This document shows positions 54,201-62,063 of a stretch of 64,000 nucleotides of DNA, piece after piece; within the stretch, counting starts at the first letter, position 1; each line of letters opens with the position of its first letter. The position numbers and the translations under genes were made by a program. The DNA is taken from positions 142,692-206,691 of the forward strand of contig NZ_LWBP01000067.1 of assembly GCF_002078015.1 (NCBI RefSeq), read 5' to 3'. Under the pieces are notes generated by a model that did no database searches, had not been told where the DNA came from, and saw only the letters and a list, made by a program, of their open reading frames with translations. This DNA is from Niastella populi. Lineage in GTDB: Bacteria > Bacteroidota > Bacteroidia > Chitinophagales > Chitinophagaceae.

Positions 54201-55742
54201 AGTAGTATAAGTGAGGGTTACGTGATAAGTAGCCGGTGTTGTATAAACATGCACCGGATTTTCAAGAGCGGAGGTGCCTCCGTCGCCAAAATTCCAGTTA
54301 TAAGAAACGATCTCTTCATTAGTATAGGCACGGAACCCGATAGGGTTATTGGTGCAGTACCGGGGATTTTTCGATGGATCGTTGGGATTGACATAACCAA
54401 TAGTTACCTGCGGTCCAATAACATTAACGTTCTGAAAGACGCTGCTAACGCAGCCGTCTGTATTGGTCATAGTCAGCTTTACCAGCCAATTGCTTTCCCC
54501 GGTAAAACGGTGTACCGGGTTTTTTACATAAGATTCTACATTTATTCCATTATAATAATCAAAATCCCACTCCCATTTTGCTGCATTGGGAGTGGTATCA
54601 TTAAACTCAACATCTACAGGAGCGCCGCAAACACCTTTAATATTAGCCACAAACCCATTTAAAACTGACGTTTGTTTTACACTCACCTGCTTCTCTGCAG
54701 AATCTTTACAGGTGCCAAATGTGTTTACCAGCTTTATAGTATAGGTTCCGGATGAATACAGGTAATGATAAAGAGAAGTGTTATTATAGTAAGTGTTTTG
54801 GTTATTTACATACCATGAATAAGTACTGGCTGCAGGTGTACTGGTATTTGTATACATGTTGCCAACCCCGGTGCAAACAGGTACAGGCACAGAGAAATCC
54901 GACCTATAAGTTTCTACGTTCAGGTTATTCAATGTTTTGGTTGCAGCGCAGCCTTCAGAACTATTCACCGTTAGGGAAACAGAATAAACACCTTTTGTAT
55001 TGTAAACGTGCTGAGGGTTCTGTTGGGTGGAGGTATTGCCATTGCTAAAGTTCCATGCGTAACTGAGTGTTCCGGGGCCGGTACTGGTATTAGTGAATTG
55101 CACAGGGTCCCCGGCGCGGCAAACCATATTTTTATCGGCAGTAAAATTAGCCGTCAATGCCGGCAGAATGGTTATATAGTCTTTCTTTGAAACGGTACTA
55201 TAACAACCAAAATTATTAGTGGCTGTTAAAATTACCGATGCTTTTTGCACCTGTGTATAGTTATGTGAAATGGAGGGCGAAGCGGATTGCCGGGTGCTGC
55301 CATCGCCCAAATCCCAATGGTAACTGGTAATACCGCCACTGCCTGGCTGAACGGTGGTGGTAAACGTCGTATTTACAGGATTGCAGCCTTTTACTACGGG
55401 AGCGGAAAAATCAACTACCGGTTTTGGATGTACCGTAACGGTTGCCGTTCTGCTGGCGGTTTGACTACCATCCCGCACTGTAAGCGTAACGGTGTATGAC
55501 TTTTCATCGATATAAATACCAGACGGACTGGCAAGCGCCGATGTGTTGCCATTTCCAAGGTCCCAACTGTAAACGGCATTGGCGGAAGCGCCGGTTGTTT
55601 TATTCGTAAACGAAACGGTAAGCGGCGAACATCCTGAGGTTTTATCTACGGTAAAGTTAACGTTTAGCTGGGCCTTAACTGAAACACCTGTAAGCAGGAT
55701 CAGGGCTAACAGGTATATTCCGGCCGGGGATGGTGCGTTCAT
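51294..55742 (-). CDS. Giant PKD-repeat T9SS type B cargo
   Basis: The protein has 1482 residues with a signal peptide (MNAPSPAGIYLLALILLTGV). It is made almost entirely of about twelve PKD modules, each with a W-x-(F/L)-G-(D/N)-G motif (WDLGDGS near 144, WNFGDGG near 500, WTWDFGDG near 663, WNFGDGTV near 1010) and an H-x-Y tail. Three Ig-like modules follow (CKGASIPLQASGG, CEGQTVNLKAGG-like, LSCTDCANPVC). The C-terminal type B sorting domain reads IPNGFTPNGDGRNDEF, then FNRWGQKVY, CWNG and AGSYVYFVE. No catalytic domain is present, so it is likely a surface or extracellular adhesin/structural protein. The last modules match those of the cargo at 27269. It ends at a strong terminator. Confidence 0.9.
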   Translation of the reverse strand: MNAPSPAGIYLLALILLTGVSVKAQLNVNFTVDKTSGCSPLTVSFTNKTTGASANAVYSWDLGNGNTSALASPSGIYIDEKSYTVTLTVRDGSQTASRTATVTVHPKPVVDFSAPVVKGCNPVNTTFTTTVQPGSGGITSYHWDLGDGSTRQSASPSISHNYTQVQKASVILTATNNFGCYSTVSKKDYITILPALTANFTADKNMVCRAGDPVQFTNTSTGPGTLSYAWNFSNGNTSTQQNPQHVYNTKGVYSVSLTVNSSEGCAATKTLNNLNVETYRSDFSVPVPVCTGVGNMYTNTSTPAASTYSWYVNNQNTYYNNTSLYHYLYSSGTYTIKLVNTFGTCKDSAEKQVSVKQTSVLNGFVANIKGVCGAPVDVEFNDTTPNAAKWEWDFDYYNGINVESYVKNPVHRFTGESNWLVKLTMTNTDGCVSSVFQNVNVIGPQVTIGYVNPNDPSKNPRYCTNNPIGFRAYTNEEIVSYNWNFGDGGTSALENPVHVYTTPATYHVTLTYTTKKGCTRVAHMFYDVPIAQESKITNIVASTNTVCGNQPVNFTATVTNSTLGGQYYYWNFGDGTSSGGYQYANTVSHQYFKDDTYTVTLIYGGINGYCPDTMTMPGVVKVLPPIPKITAWENTCDGMRDTVTFKQSTVKGQTWTWDFGDGATSTLTTDEPSVKHGYANTGTYKVVLTATNGACSVRDSVTAYVLKKQYPILSSVPASVCKNDPIPINVSNVERNPFGRFYWIEKALYGDDSYAGSWGGNDFETVFNGYLSYNNLIPGKKDLKVVIRNYSGSYYHLTCYDTTNVVPFLVKGPIVGYKITNNNVCFNTPAAFQDTSISVGGTIQKWEWSFGDGQTNVNTQGGTVSHTYNTPGDYWVSLKVTDNSGCQGATSSYYSPVEITGPKAAFSTSATTIALAGTVNFFNNTNNNNAFGTTYRWQIDGVEFSTDFSPSYTFNQAGTYTITLIATGNSGSCSSTASQVITVKNFNAAFDMITAAITPNSCPPVLVRYTNKSQNYNRLVWNFGDGTVIENVANPSHFYEQAGKYYITLQVYGANGVNGTFYDSVTILQPEAVMQSSALDICKGSSITLNAVAKNTGAYVWDFGDGSVVSTTDTFATHQYSTSGLYSPTLIMEQAATGCTGSVPLPDKINVRPNPVVTISPAQPLICKGASIPLQASGGVTYEWLPAADLSNTAIANPVASPLQTSSYTVKVTDDIGCKNTSSVTVEVVQPVQVVVSGDNEICQGETVNLKAGGAAIYKWVNDIDGLSDINIPDPTATPGGTITYSVAGSDAHSCFSDTAGIRIEVRPLPAVSAGQDAQSWPGEPVPLQATGSSDVINYKWTPADYLSCTDCANPVCTPLSTKSYAITVKNQYGCAATDTVVVKLLCDENRVRIPNGFTPNGDGRNDEFIIKGIGIIKHLVIFNRWGQKVYDRSNFIAGDRSLCWNGTFNGYPAEAGSYVYFVELECPEGTFSKKGTMTLVR

Positions 55743-56044
55743 GCGGTTTAGGGATTATCAATGGTGGCTATACTGGGTTAAAGTTTTGGCAGCGGAAAGT
55801 TACTTGTTGAATTTCGTTTAAACAAGAGGCAGCGGGCGTGCCGGTATGGGGCAACCGGTCAAAATTCAATGTTTTACACGCCTATTGGCAAAATTGCGCA
55901 GTTATCGGCCAAAACAACACAGTTATCAGGCAATTGGAGAGGCCGGCAATTAAATTTTTTTTTGGTAAAACTTAAAAATTCATCCTCTTCGAGCGATAAT
56001 GGGTCTTTTTTAAAGGCGGTTCATTCCGGCGTCATTCCACTGCT
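55743..56044. promoter_or_regulatory. Intergenic region with phased direct repeats upstream of the PKD gene
   Basis: No gene is seen in this 302-bp gap. It contains TATTGGCAAA (55883), TATCGGCCAA (55903) and TATCAGGCAA (55924), direct repeats spaced 20-21 bp, about 140-180 bp upstream of the PKD-gene start. Such phasing resembles tandem AraC-type half-sites. The longer CAGTTATC copies are exactly 21 bp apart. Confidence 0.4.
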
Positions 56045-56968
56045 TTAATACGGACGGGCAAAATCAACGGTAGGTTTTATTGCGCCCACCACCGTGTTGT
56101 AGATGGGGCCGCCCAAACCTGCCGGTAGACCATCCGTATAGCGGGTAGCGGTTATTGGGTTAAAGCTGCCGGTGATGAAACGGCCTATGCAGCTACAATC
56201 GAAATGCAATCCCACTTCAGGGGTTGGCACTGATGCAAACGTTGTAATGGGGCCGGGATACGCATAGGCAGGTCCGTTCAAACCTGTTACTTTATTCACA
56301 AAAACGATGGTACCATTGATGCCGCTGGTATGCATAACGTATAACATACCGTTGCAGTTGAAGGTCAACCCACGCGCATTTAAACCTACGGGCAGCGGGT
56401 TCGGCAAACAATTTACAGTTACCATACCGGGCAATCCCAGTTTAACGATGCGGTTATTGGGCGCTACCGTACCGCGGTTGATGGCGAAATAAGCGCCGGT
56501 GGTATGGTCTCTTTCCACATCGCTTAAATCAAGCGCAATGCCACAGCTGTTTACGGCAGGTGTTATACTCACCAGGTTAGGATCGGTGAATTTGAAAATG
56601 GCATTCGGTATCGGTGACCCCGAGATACCGGTTGTGCCATAAAAGATCCCGGTTGCGGGATCGTAGGCCAAACCACTGGCGCGCAATATGGGATTGCCGC
56701 TGAGATCTTTCAGCTGATTGTTGCCGCTTACGTTATATGGAGAAACGGAAATAGGGCCGGCGCCGGGCGAACCTGCCACTTTAAAAATATAGGAAGCGCC
56801 CGATACAGAGTCAACCGCCAGGTTGTACATAGTGGGCTGGCATTCTTCTACCGCATTGACGGTTTCGGAACCGGCAACAGGAGATCCTTTATCATTTGTA
56901 ACGCTCTTTTTACAGGAAGCGATCGTTAGTAACACGAGAACGATTGTTGTAAGGTTTAATCGGTTCAT
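56045..56968 (-). CDS. Surface lipoprotein of unknown function
   Basis: The protein has 307 residues with a lipoprotein signal (LLTIASC, lipid-modified C19). The mature part has repeated strand motifs of the beta-propeller kind: TMYNLAVDSVSGASYIFKVAG, LRASGLAYDPATGIFYG, AIFKFTDPNLVSITP and LNARGLTFNCNGMLYVMH. These suggest a propeller with six or seven blades, but I recognise no specific family. Two cysteines near the C-terminus (FDCSCIG) could form a disulphide. It is divergent from the AraC gene at 57389, which might control it. The binding partner is unknown. Confidence 0.7.
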   Translation of the reverse strand: MNRLNLTTIVLVLLTIASCKKSVTNDKGSPVAGSETVNAVEECQPTMYNLAVDSVSGASYIFKVAGSPGAGPISVSPYNVSGNNQLKDLSGNPILRASGLAYDPATGIFYGTTGISGSPIPNAIFKFTDPNLVSITPAVNSCGIALDLSDVERDHTTGAYFAINRGTVAPNNRIVKLGLPGMVTVNCLPNPLPVGLNARGLTFNCNGMLYVMHTSGINGTIVFVNKVTGLNGPAYAYPGPITTFASVPTPEVGLHFDCSCIGRFITGSFNPITATRYTDGLPAGLGGPIYNTVVGAIKPTVDFARPY

Positions 56969-57388
56969 AAAATAGATTTGAGATGAATGAAAACGATATA
57001 GTAAAAATGAAAATGGAGCCGGATTAAAAGAGATGGAATGATTCCGGAATGAAGTGTACGCCTTTTCTTAAAGTTATCGAATTTATCTGATATGGATACA
57101 CGCGGTTTTTTATTAATAACGGTTACCCGCATTACATACAACCATGGGTGGGGGCGTTGTGATACGGCCGTTTGCCCCGGCACCGAATTGCTGCAGGCGC
57201 TGCAGTTACCCCAAAACTCACGGCCATTGGCATCGGTAGTGGCGGCCCGGCGCTTGCATTTATCGGTTACGTGTAATTTACATAGCTCCTTTTTTTCGGT
57301 TTCCGGTCAGGGAATTCGGACAGGAAGGAAAATAACCATAATATTGACCAGCGATGTTTATAAAGTCATTCCGACCAACAAGATTCAT
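56969..57388. other. Divergent intergenic region
   Basis: This 420-bp region separates the lipoprotein and AraC genes. The forward frame stays open from 57092, but that stretch lacks resemblance to AraC N-termini and has unusual composition, so I do not count it as coding. TAATATTG at about 57342 is a near match to a -7 element for the AraC gene. Nothing else is clear. Confidence 0.45.
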
Positions 57389-58258
57389 ATGCAGAAAAAA
57401 TTCAACCTCAAGTCTTTTAACCTGTACGAGTACCTCAAACACCAGAATGCCCATAGCTTTAACCTGCCATTTTTTCTAGCCGATAGCCAAACCTATCAAA
57501 GCGCACACGTAAATTTTCCTTTCAGAACATTCGCTTATGGATTGGGAATTACCTATACAGGTAAAGGAGAGATCTTCAAGATCGGCAGTACCGATTATAC
57601 GCTACGATCTCACAGCCTCACTACGGTTGGCCCCGGAATGGTTTGCCAATGGACTGGCAATTATACGGCAGAACACGATACGGTATACTTTACGGAAGAA
57701 TTATTTGAGGGCATGCACGCCAAGTCTTTTTTGAATTCCCTGTCGTTCTTTTTTCATGGTGGTAATCATGTTATACAGTTGACGGAAGAACAGGTAAAAA
57801 AGATGAGATCGTTGTTTGATTTACTAAAAGTGCTGAAAGACGACAAAGAAACCATCCCCGGAATCGTTTATTCGCTGCTCTCATTAGTCAATACATTTCA
57901 TTCCATTCATAAAGACAGGCCAAGGAACGCGGTTGTTTCGAGGCGGGAAGAAATTACGCAGGAATTCAGGAAACTGGTGGGCGAACACTTCATCCGGAAT
58001 AAGGAAGTGTCTTTCTACGCCGGCAAATTAAATATCACCCCTAAATACCTGAGCGAGGTTTTACAGGTTGAATTAGGGAAGTCGGCCAAAAACTTCATCG
58101 ACGAATTTGTAATGATGGAAGCCAAAAGCCTGCTCAGGCAAACTACTATGACAATTCAGGAAATATGCCATTGTTTAGGTTTTGAAGATGCCTCCCATTT
58201 TACGAAGTCATTTAAAAAGCATACGCAAAATACACCCGCCCAATACCGCAAAGGATAA
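57389..58258 (+). CDS. AraC-family transcriptional regulator
   Basis: The ATG at 57389 gives 289 residues starting MQKKFNLKSFNLYEYL. The open frame extends upstream to 57092, but the added ~99 residues look unlike this family. The N-terminal ~175 residues are a cupin-like sensing domain (GLGITYTGKGEIFKIG). The C-terminal HTH_18 domain has the helices VSFYAGKLNITPKYLSEVLQ and IQEICHCLGFEDASHFTKS, and ends with NTPAQYRKG, as in Bacteroidota AraC proteins. It reads toward the epoxide-hydrolase gene 200 bp downstream and away from the lipoprotein gene, both plausible targets. The ligand is unknown. Confidence 0.88.
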   Translation: MQKKFNLKSFNLYEYLKHQNAHSFNLPFFLADSQTYQSAHVNFPFRTFAYGLGITYTGKGEIFKIGSTDYTLRSHSLTTVGPGMVCQWTGNYTAEHDTVYFTEELFEGMHAKSFLNSLSFFFHGGNHVIQLTEEQVKKMRSLFDLLKVLKDDKETIPGIVYSLLSLVNTFHSIHKDRPRNAVVSRREEITQEFRKLVGEHFIRNKEVSFYAGKLNITPKYLSEVLQVELGKSAKNFIDEFVMMEAKSLLRQTTMTIQEICHCLGFEDASHFTKSFKKHTQNTPAQYRKG

Positions 58259-58383
58259 ACGGAACATTGCTGATCAGGAGCATAAGAAACCGAAGTTTAT
58301 ACCATTTATTCCGAAATGTTGACAAGCCGGATGGCTTGCCGAAAGCATAGCTTTGTTGCCTCAACCAATAAGTACAGACCTTG

Positions 58384-58421
58384 TTAACCCGTTAACTCGT
58401 CAACTAGTTAACTCGTCAACT
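58384..58421. repeat. TCAACTCG-type array upstream of the epoxide-hydrolase gene
   Basis: Short repeats of GTTAACTCGTCAACTAGTTA type, the same family as at 26119 and 47101, lie ~38 bp before the start at 58459. This is the one clear example located before a gene rather than after one. Confidence 0.7.
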
Positions 58422-58458
58422 TATTTTTCGCTTATTCTCAACCAAAAAAATATCAGCA

Positions 58459-59577
58459 ATGAAGAATGTAACGGAATTCAGGATAACGGTTTCCCAACAG
58501 GTATTGGATGATCTGAAACATCGTTTGCAAAATACACGGTGGCCGGGCGAAGCCGATGGATCGGGCTGGGCTTTTGGCACCAGTGAAGCATACCTGAAAA
58601 ACCTGGTTCATTACTGGCAAACATCGTACGACTGGCGCAAACACGAGTCACTGCTCAACAAATATCCCCAGTACATCGCCGATGTGAATGGCATAAAAGT
58701 ACATTTTCAATATATAAAGGGGAAAAGTAACAATGCCAAACCCCTGATATTGACCCATGGCTGGCCCGACAGTTATTACCGCTTTCACAAAATGATCCCC
58801 CTGCTCACCGAAGGCAATCAAAGTTTTGACCTGGTTATTCCATCCATTCCCGGCTTTGGTTTTTCTGAAAAAACAGCCCTCTCCAGTGAAGCGGTTGCCG
58901 ACTTATGGAAAGTACTGATGACCGGGAACCTCGGCTATGAAAAATTCTATGCGGCCGGTGGCGATATAAGCATGAACGTTACCAAAGCATTGGCCTCAAA
59001 ATATGCCGAAGTAGTGGCCGGTGTACATTTTACCGATGTGGGTTATCCTATGGGGCAGGAAGATCCGGCTACCATGACAGAAGCCGAAAAGCAATTCGCC
59101 GGGTTTGTACAACAGTGGTGGTATGCCGAAGGAGCTTATGCCATGGTACATGCCACCAAACCGCAGTCGCTGGCCTATGGCCTCAACGATTCGCCCGTTG
59201 GGCTTGCCGGCTGGATCCTTAGTTTTATCAATGCCGGTGCACCGGCTGAAATAATAGAGGAGGCTTTCGGCGGCAGGGACGCGTTGTTGACCAACATTAT
59301 GATCTATTGGGTAACGCAATCCGTTAGCACTTCCATGAGAATGTACAAAGCGGATGCCATTGCCCAGTGGTCGGGCGCGCAGCCTTTGAAGAAGACCAAT
59401 GTACCAGCCGGCGTGGCGTTATTTCCAAGAGAAGCACAATTTCCAAAAGAGTGGGCCGAACGATCTGTAAATGTAGTGAGCTTCAACAAAATGAAAGAAG
59501 GCGGACATTTCGCTGCGCTTGAAGTACCGGGCGTTTTTGCAGATGAGCTTCGGAACTTCTTTTATAGTATTAAATAA
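58459..59577 (+). CDS. Epoxide-hydrolase-like alpha/beta hydrolase
   Basis: The protein has 372 residues. The N-terminal EHN domain (FRITVSQQVLDDLKHRLQNT, RWPGEADGSGWAFG) is typical of microsomal-type epoxide hydrolases. The hydrolase fold carries the oxyanion motif LTHGWPDSY near 99, the nucleophile in AAGGDISMNV near 168 (Asp in GGD) and the catalytic His in GGHFAALEVPG near 353. A tyrosine-containing lid (QQWWYAEGAYAM) is present. No signal peptide is visible. The usual GGDWG nucleophile elbow reads GGDIS, a modest deviation that leaves the Asp. It should open epoxides to diols; the natural substrate is unknown. It may be controlled by the AraC gene upstream. Confidence 0.85.
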   Translation: MKNVTEFRITVSQQVLDDLKHRLQNTRWPGEADGSGWAFGTSEAYLKNLVHYWQTSYDWRKHESLLNKYPQYIADVNGIKVHFQYIKGKSNNAKPLILTHGWPDSYYRFHKMIPLLTEGNQSFDLVIPSIPGFGFSEKTALSSEAVADLWKVLMTGNLGYEKFYAAGGDISMNVTKALASKYAEVVAGVHFTDVGYPMGQEDPATMTEAEKQFAGFVQQWWYAEGAYAMVHATKPQSLAYGLNDSPVGLAGWILSFINAGAPAEIIEEAFGGRDALLTNIMIYWVTQSVSTSMRMYKADAIAQWSGAQPLKKTNVPAGVALFPREAQFPKEWAERSVNVVSFNKMKEGGHFAALEVPGVFADELRNFFYSIK

Positions 59578-59589
59578 TCTCTATATAAC

Positions 59590-59663
59590 AACCTGCCCCG
59601 CGACATTGCCGGGCAGGTTAGTTGCTAAAATAGGTTAGGCAGGTAAATGGGCCGATGGCCCAT
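59590..59663. terminator. Two hairpins between convergent genes
   Basis: AACCTGCCC (59590-59598) pairs with GGGCAGGTT (59611-59619), and ATGGGCC (59647-59653) with GGCCCAT (59657-59663). They fill the 87-bp gap between the epoxide-hydrolase gene and the convergent gene ending at 59665. The U-tracts are weak, so termination efficiency is uncertain. Confidence 0.5.
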
Positions 59664-59664
59664 C

Positions 59665-60477
59665 TTATAGTTGTCGCTTTGCTTTTGCCTTTACACGCAC
59701 TATTTGTTCCTGTACTTTTTTTGTGGCCGCCTTTTCGGCCTTTGCGCTCTCCTCTTCCTCTTTTTTAGCCAGCAATGCCAGATCTTTTTTATCGGAAGTC
59801 CATGCAGACATGATCATCATTCCTTCTGCACGGAAAGTAGGAACCGGTTCTTCGTTGATACCTAGTTGTTGTTTTAAACATACAAGCCAGTGCACCGTAC
59901 CGGCCGGCCGGGTAAACCCGAAATCGAAATCAGGAAGGCCATCCTTCAGGGAGATCCATTCACTGAACTGGCGTGCATGAAAAGAAGCCCCATTACCTTT
60001 TTTCCAGCATAATAAGGACACTTCATATGTATAACAATCGGCTTTGTATCTGCCAACATACCTGGAAGGATGAAAAAGAATGTGCAGATTCACGGTTATT
60101 GTCTTTGCGGTAGTAAGTACGGTTACCCTGGCATCACCCAGTTTATTGAGTGCATATTTTGGATTTACTTCCATGCCTTCCAGTTGTTTCAGCAACAGGA
60201 ACCGGTTATTCACCGGTTCTTTGCGGAAATGCTGTTGAAGCACCTGGTAAAAATTAGTAGGCTTTAACGGACCGGCGTAAGCGCCGATCACTTTGTTCAA
60301 ATCACCGGCGAGGGTATTCAGGAAGCCGGTGCGGTTATATTGTTCCTTAAGGGCCGGTTCATTTTTTTTGGTACCTTTTTTGGGCGCTTTACGAATGTGG
60401 CGTCCGTATTTGTTATTTACAAACACTTCATCATCGAATTTTCCATTTATTTTAATGACAGCATCCCGCTTCGCCAT
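59665..60477 (-). CDS. Unrecognised cytosolic protein
   Basis: The ATG at 60477 gives 270 residues; an upstream start would add 18 residues unlike the rest. It begins with a basic segment (RHIRKAPKKGTKKNEP, ~26-41), has a central alpha/beta region (~50-235), and ends in an Ala/Lys/Glu-rich helical tail (KKEEEESAKAEKAATKK) that is probably a coiled coil or nucleic-acid-binding tail. No signal peptide, membrane segment or known motif is seen. The basic ends suggest contact with nucleic acid or ribosomes, which is only a guess. Its close neighbours (epoxide hydrolase, repeat region, tRNA-Ser) give no functional hint. Confidence 0.65.
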   Translation of the reverse strand: MAKRDAVIKINGKFDDEVFVNNKYGRHIRKAPKKGTKKNEPALKEQYNRTGFLNTLAGDLNKVIGAYAGPLKPTNFYQVLQQHFRKEPVNNRFLLLKQLEGMEVNPKYALNKLGDARVTVLTTAKTITVNLHILFHPSRYVGRYKADCYTYEVSLLCWKKGNGASFHARQFSEWISLKDGLPDFDFGFTRPAGTVHWLVCLKQQLGINEEPVPTFRAEGMMIMSAWTSDKKDLALLAKKEEEESAKAEKAATKKVQEQIVRVKAKAKRQL

Positions 60478-60577
60478 AAGATAAATTTTAGTATATTGTA
60501 ATGAGTTATACAATCTACAAATTATACTCATACTACGATCAGCCCTTCCTTCTTCTTGATCAGGATCATTGCCTGAC

Positions 60578-60668
60578 TTTCACGAGACCTTAACGAGACC
60601 CTCACGAGACTTTCACAAGACCTTAACGAGACATTTACGGGACATTTACAAGACTTTTACAGGATGTT
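60578..60668. repeat. Degenerate ~11-12 bp tandem repeat (ACGAGACNTTT)
   Basis: About eight imperfect units of the type CACGAGACCTT, AACGAGACCCT, CACAAGACCTT, AACGAGACATT, ACGGGACATT and ACAAGACTTT run head to tail. Units vary in sequence and length (11-12 bp) and have no unique spacers, so it is not CRISPR. It lies in the otherwise empty 430-bp gap (60478-60907) between the unknown gene and tRNA-Ser; further on, GTAGGGGTTT occurs twice (near 60784 and 60817). Confidence 0.75.
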
Positions 60669-60866
60669 TATCCATGGATAAGCTACAGATATCCTATGGT
60701 TAATGGTAGGTTATTGTATATGACCAGGCCTGAACCCCTCTAAAACGTCTACAGAACCTCTCAAGGACCTTACATGTAAAAAGTAGGGGTTTTGTGGGAG
60801 CCGCAGGCTATTCCTGTAGGGGTTTGATGCTATTTACCATATGATTGTAGTGCTAAAAGCCAGTCT

Positions 60867-60897
60867 TTTGCCGATTTACAGGAATCAATTAAATTAC
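60867..60897 (+). promoter_or_regulatory. Promoter of tRNA-Ser
   Basis: TTTG (60867-60870) and TAAATTAC (60890-60897, five of six fixed positions weaker than consensus) are 19 nt apart, and the expected start near 60904 lies just before the mature tRNA at 60908. Confidence 0.5.
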
Positions 60898-60907
60898 ACC
60901 CCGTTAC

Positions 60908-60995
60908 GGAAAGATGCCAGAGTGGTTGAATGGGACGGTCTCGAAAACCGTTTACCGGCTTGTTCGGTACGAGGGTTCGAATCCCTCTCTTTCCG
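60908..60995 (+). tRNA. tRNA-Ser (anticodon CGA)
   Basis: The cloverleaf is complete: acceptor GGAAAGA/TCTTTCC with discriminator G, anticodon stem ACGGT/ACCGT with loop CTCGAAA giving anticodon CGA (reads UCG), a long variable arm (ACCGGCTTGTTCGGT), and T-arm GAGGG-TTCGAAT-CCCTC. The long variable arm is diagnostic of serine tRNA. No CCA is encoded. A tyrosine integrase gene follows, so the 3' end may serve as an attachment site. Confidence 0.96.
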
Positions 60996-61030
60996 CGGTG
61001 AGCAATTAACTGAGATAAGCTTCTAACAAG

Positions 61031-61065
61031 AAAGCCTTCAAAATCAAGCATTTGCAGGCTTTTTG
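61031..61065 (+). terminator. Terminator after tRNA-Ser
   Basis: AAAGCCT (61031-61037) pairs with AGGCTTT (61056-61062) around an 18-nt loop, followed by TTTGC. This is the usual Bacteroidota terminator style. It lies 35 nt after the tRNA. Confidence 0.6.
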
Positions 61066-61257
61066 CATTTTAAACATACCTGCTTTTACTGCACTTTATG
61101 GATATAGTTACCGGAGTAATCCGCGGAGTCTTACCTAAACTTATAAAGACTCCAGAAACTTAACACAACGCGCTATTTATTAACACTTTGTAAGAACTGA
61201 ACTCGATTAATCAACTATGCCTTTGGCGTAATTTTCAAACCATTAAATGAGCAGAAA

Positions 61258-62063
61258 ATGGAAAAGAGTTTCGGTTTATTTTTTCACCTTAAAACCACCA
61301 GGAATAAGAAGGCAACTGAATTGCCTATTTACTTATGCATAACCGTTAATCGAGCAAGTCGTGAAGTAAGTACCAAAATGAAATGCGACCCGTTAAAATG
61401 GAATGCCACTGCAGGGAGAGTTGAGGGTAAAACCCAGTACGCCAAATCTGTTAACGATTATCTTGATATAATTGAGAGAAAAGTGTATGAGATAAGGAAG
61501 CAATTGCTAGACAATGATCAGCCCGTTACCGCGGAAAACATTAAGACAAAATTACACGGTGATGAAATTAAGAAAGAAGTTTATATGCTATTGAAGATAT
61601 TTCAGCGGCATAATGAGCAAATGGCTGAACTTGTCGGTCGTGAATTTTCGAAAGGCACATTTACACGTTACAAGACTGTTTACTCTTTCACGGTTTCATT
61701 TCTACAGTGGAAGTACAAGGTCACTGATATAGATATTAATCAATTGGATTATGAGTTTATTTCGGAGTTTGAATTTTGGCTGAAAAGTGTGCGTAAATGC
61801 AATCATAACACAACAATGCAATATCTAAGGAATTTTAATAAAATAGTCAATCATTGTTTACGCAGTGGCAGGTTATCAAAAAATCCCTTCATTCAATTCA
61901 AGATGAGGGATCGAGAGGTAGAAAGAACTGCATTATCCGAAAAAGAATTACAAAACATGATGGACCAACAGTTTTTGATTGAAAGGCTTACCGTTGTAAA
62001 AGATATCTTTCTCTTCAGTTGCTTCACCGGTCTTTCGAATCCAGTTGACCCGACTAAATTGGA
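61258..62063 (+). pseudogene. Tyrosine-recombinase integrase, truncated before its catalytic core
   Basis: The frame starts at 61258. Residues ~1-85 are an Arm-DNA-bind_5 domain (FGLFFHLKTTRNKKATELP), and ~110-215 the SAM-like core-binding domain (FTRYKTVYSFTVSFLQW, TTMQYLRNFNKIVNHCL). The catalytic domain begins (LSEKELQNM, FLFSCFTGLS near 257) but stops there: the Arg-His-Arg-Tyr residues and ~140 residues of the usual ~400 are absent. The frame then reads 25 unrelated bases and runs into the IS left end at 62064, ending within it at 62139. It lies 260 bp from tRNA-Ser, the typical place for an island integrase. It cannot be active. Confidence 0.85.

Noticed and set aside
57092..57388. N-terminal extension of the AraC protein
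   Set aside because: The frame is open, but the added residues are Cys/Arg/Leu-rich and unlike AraC sensing domains, while the ATG at 57389 starts a normal protein.
60578..60668. CRISPR array
   Set aside because: Units are 11-12 bp, variable and directly adjacent, with no spacers, no cas genes and no conserved 25-40 bp repeat. The arrays at 26119 and 47101 fail for the same reasons.
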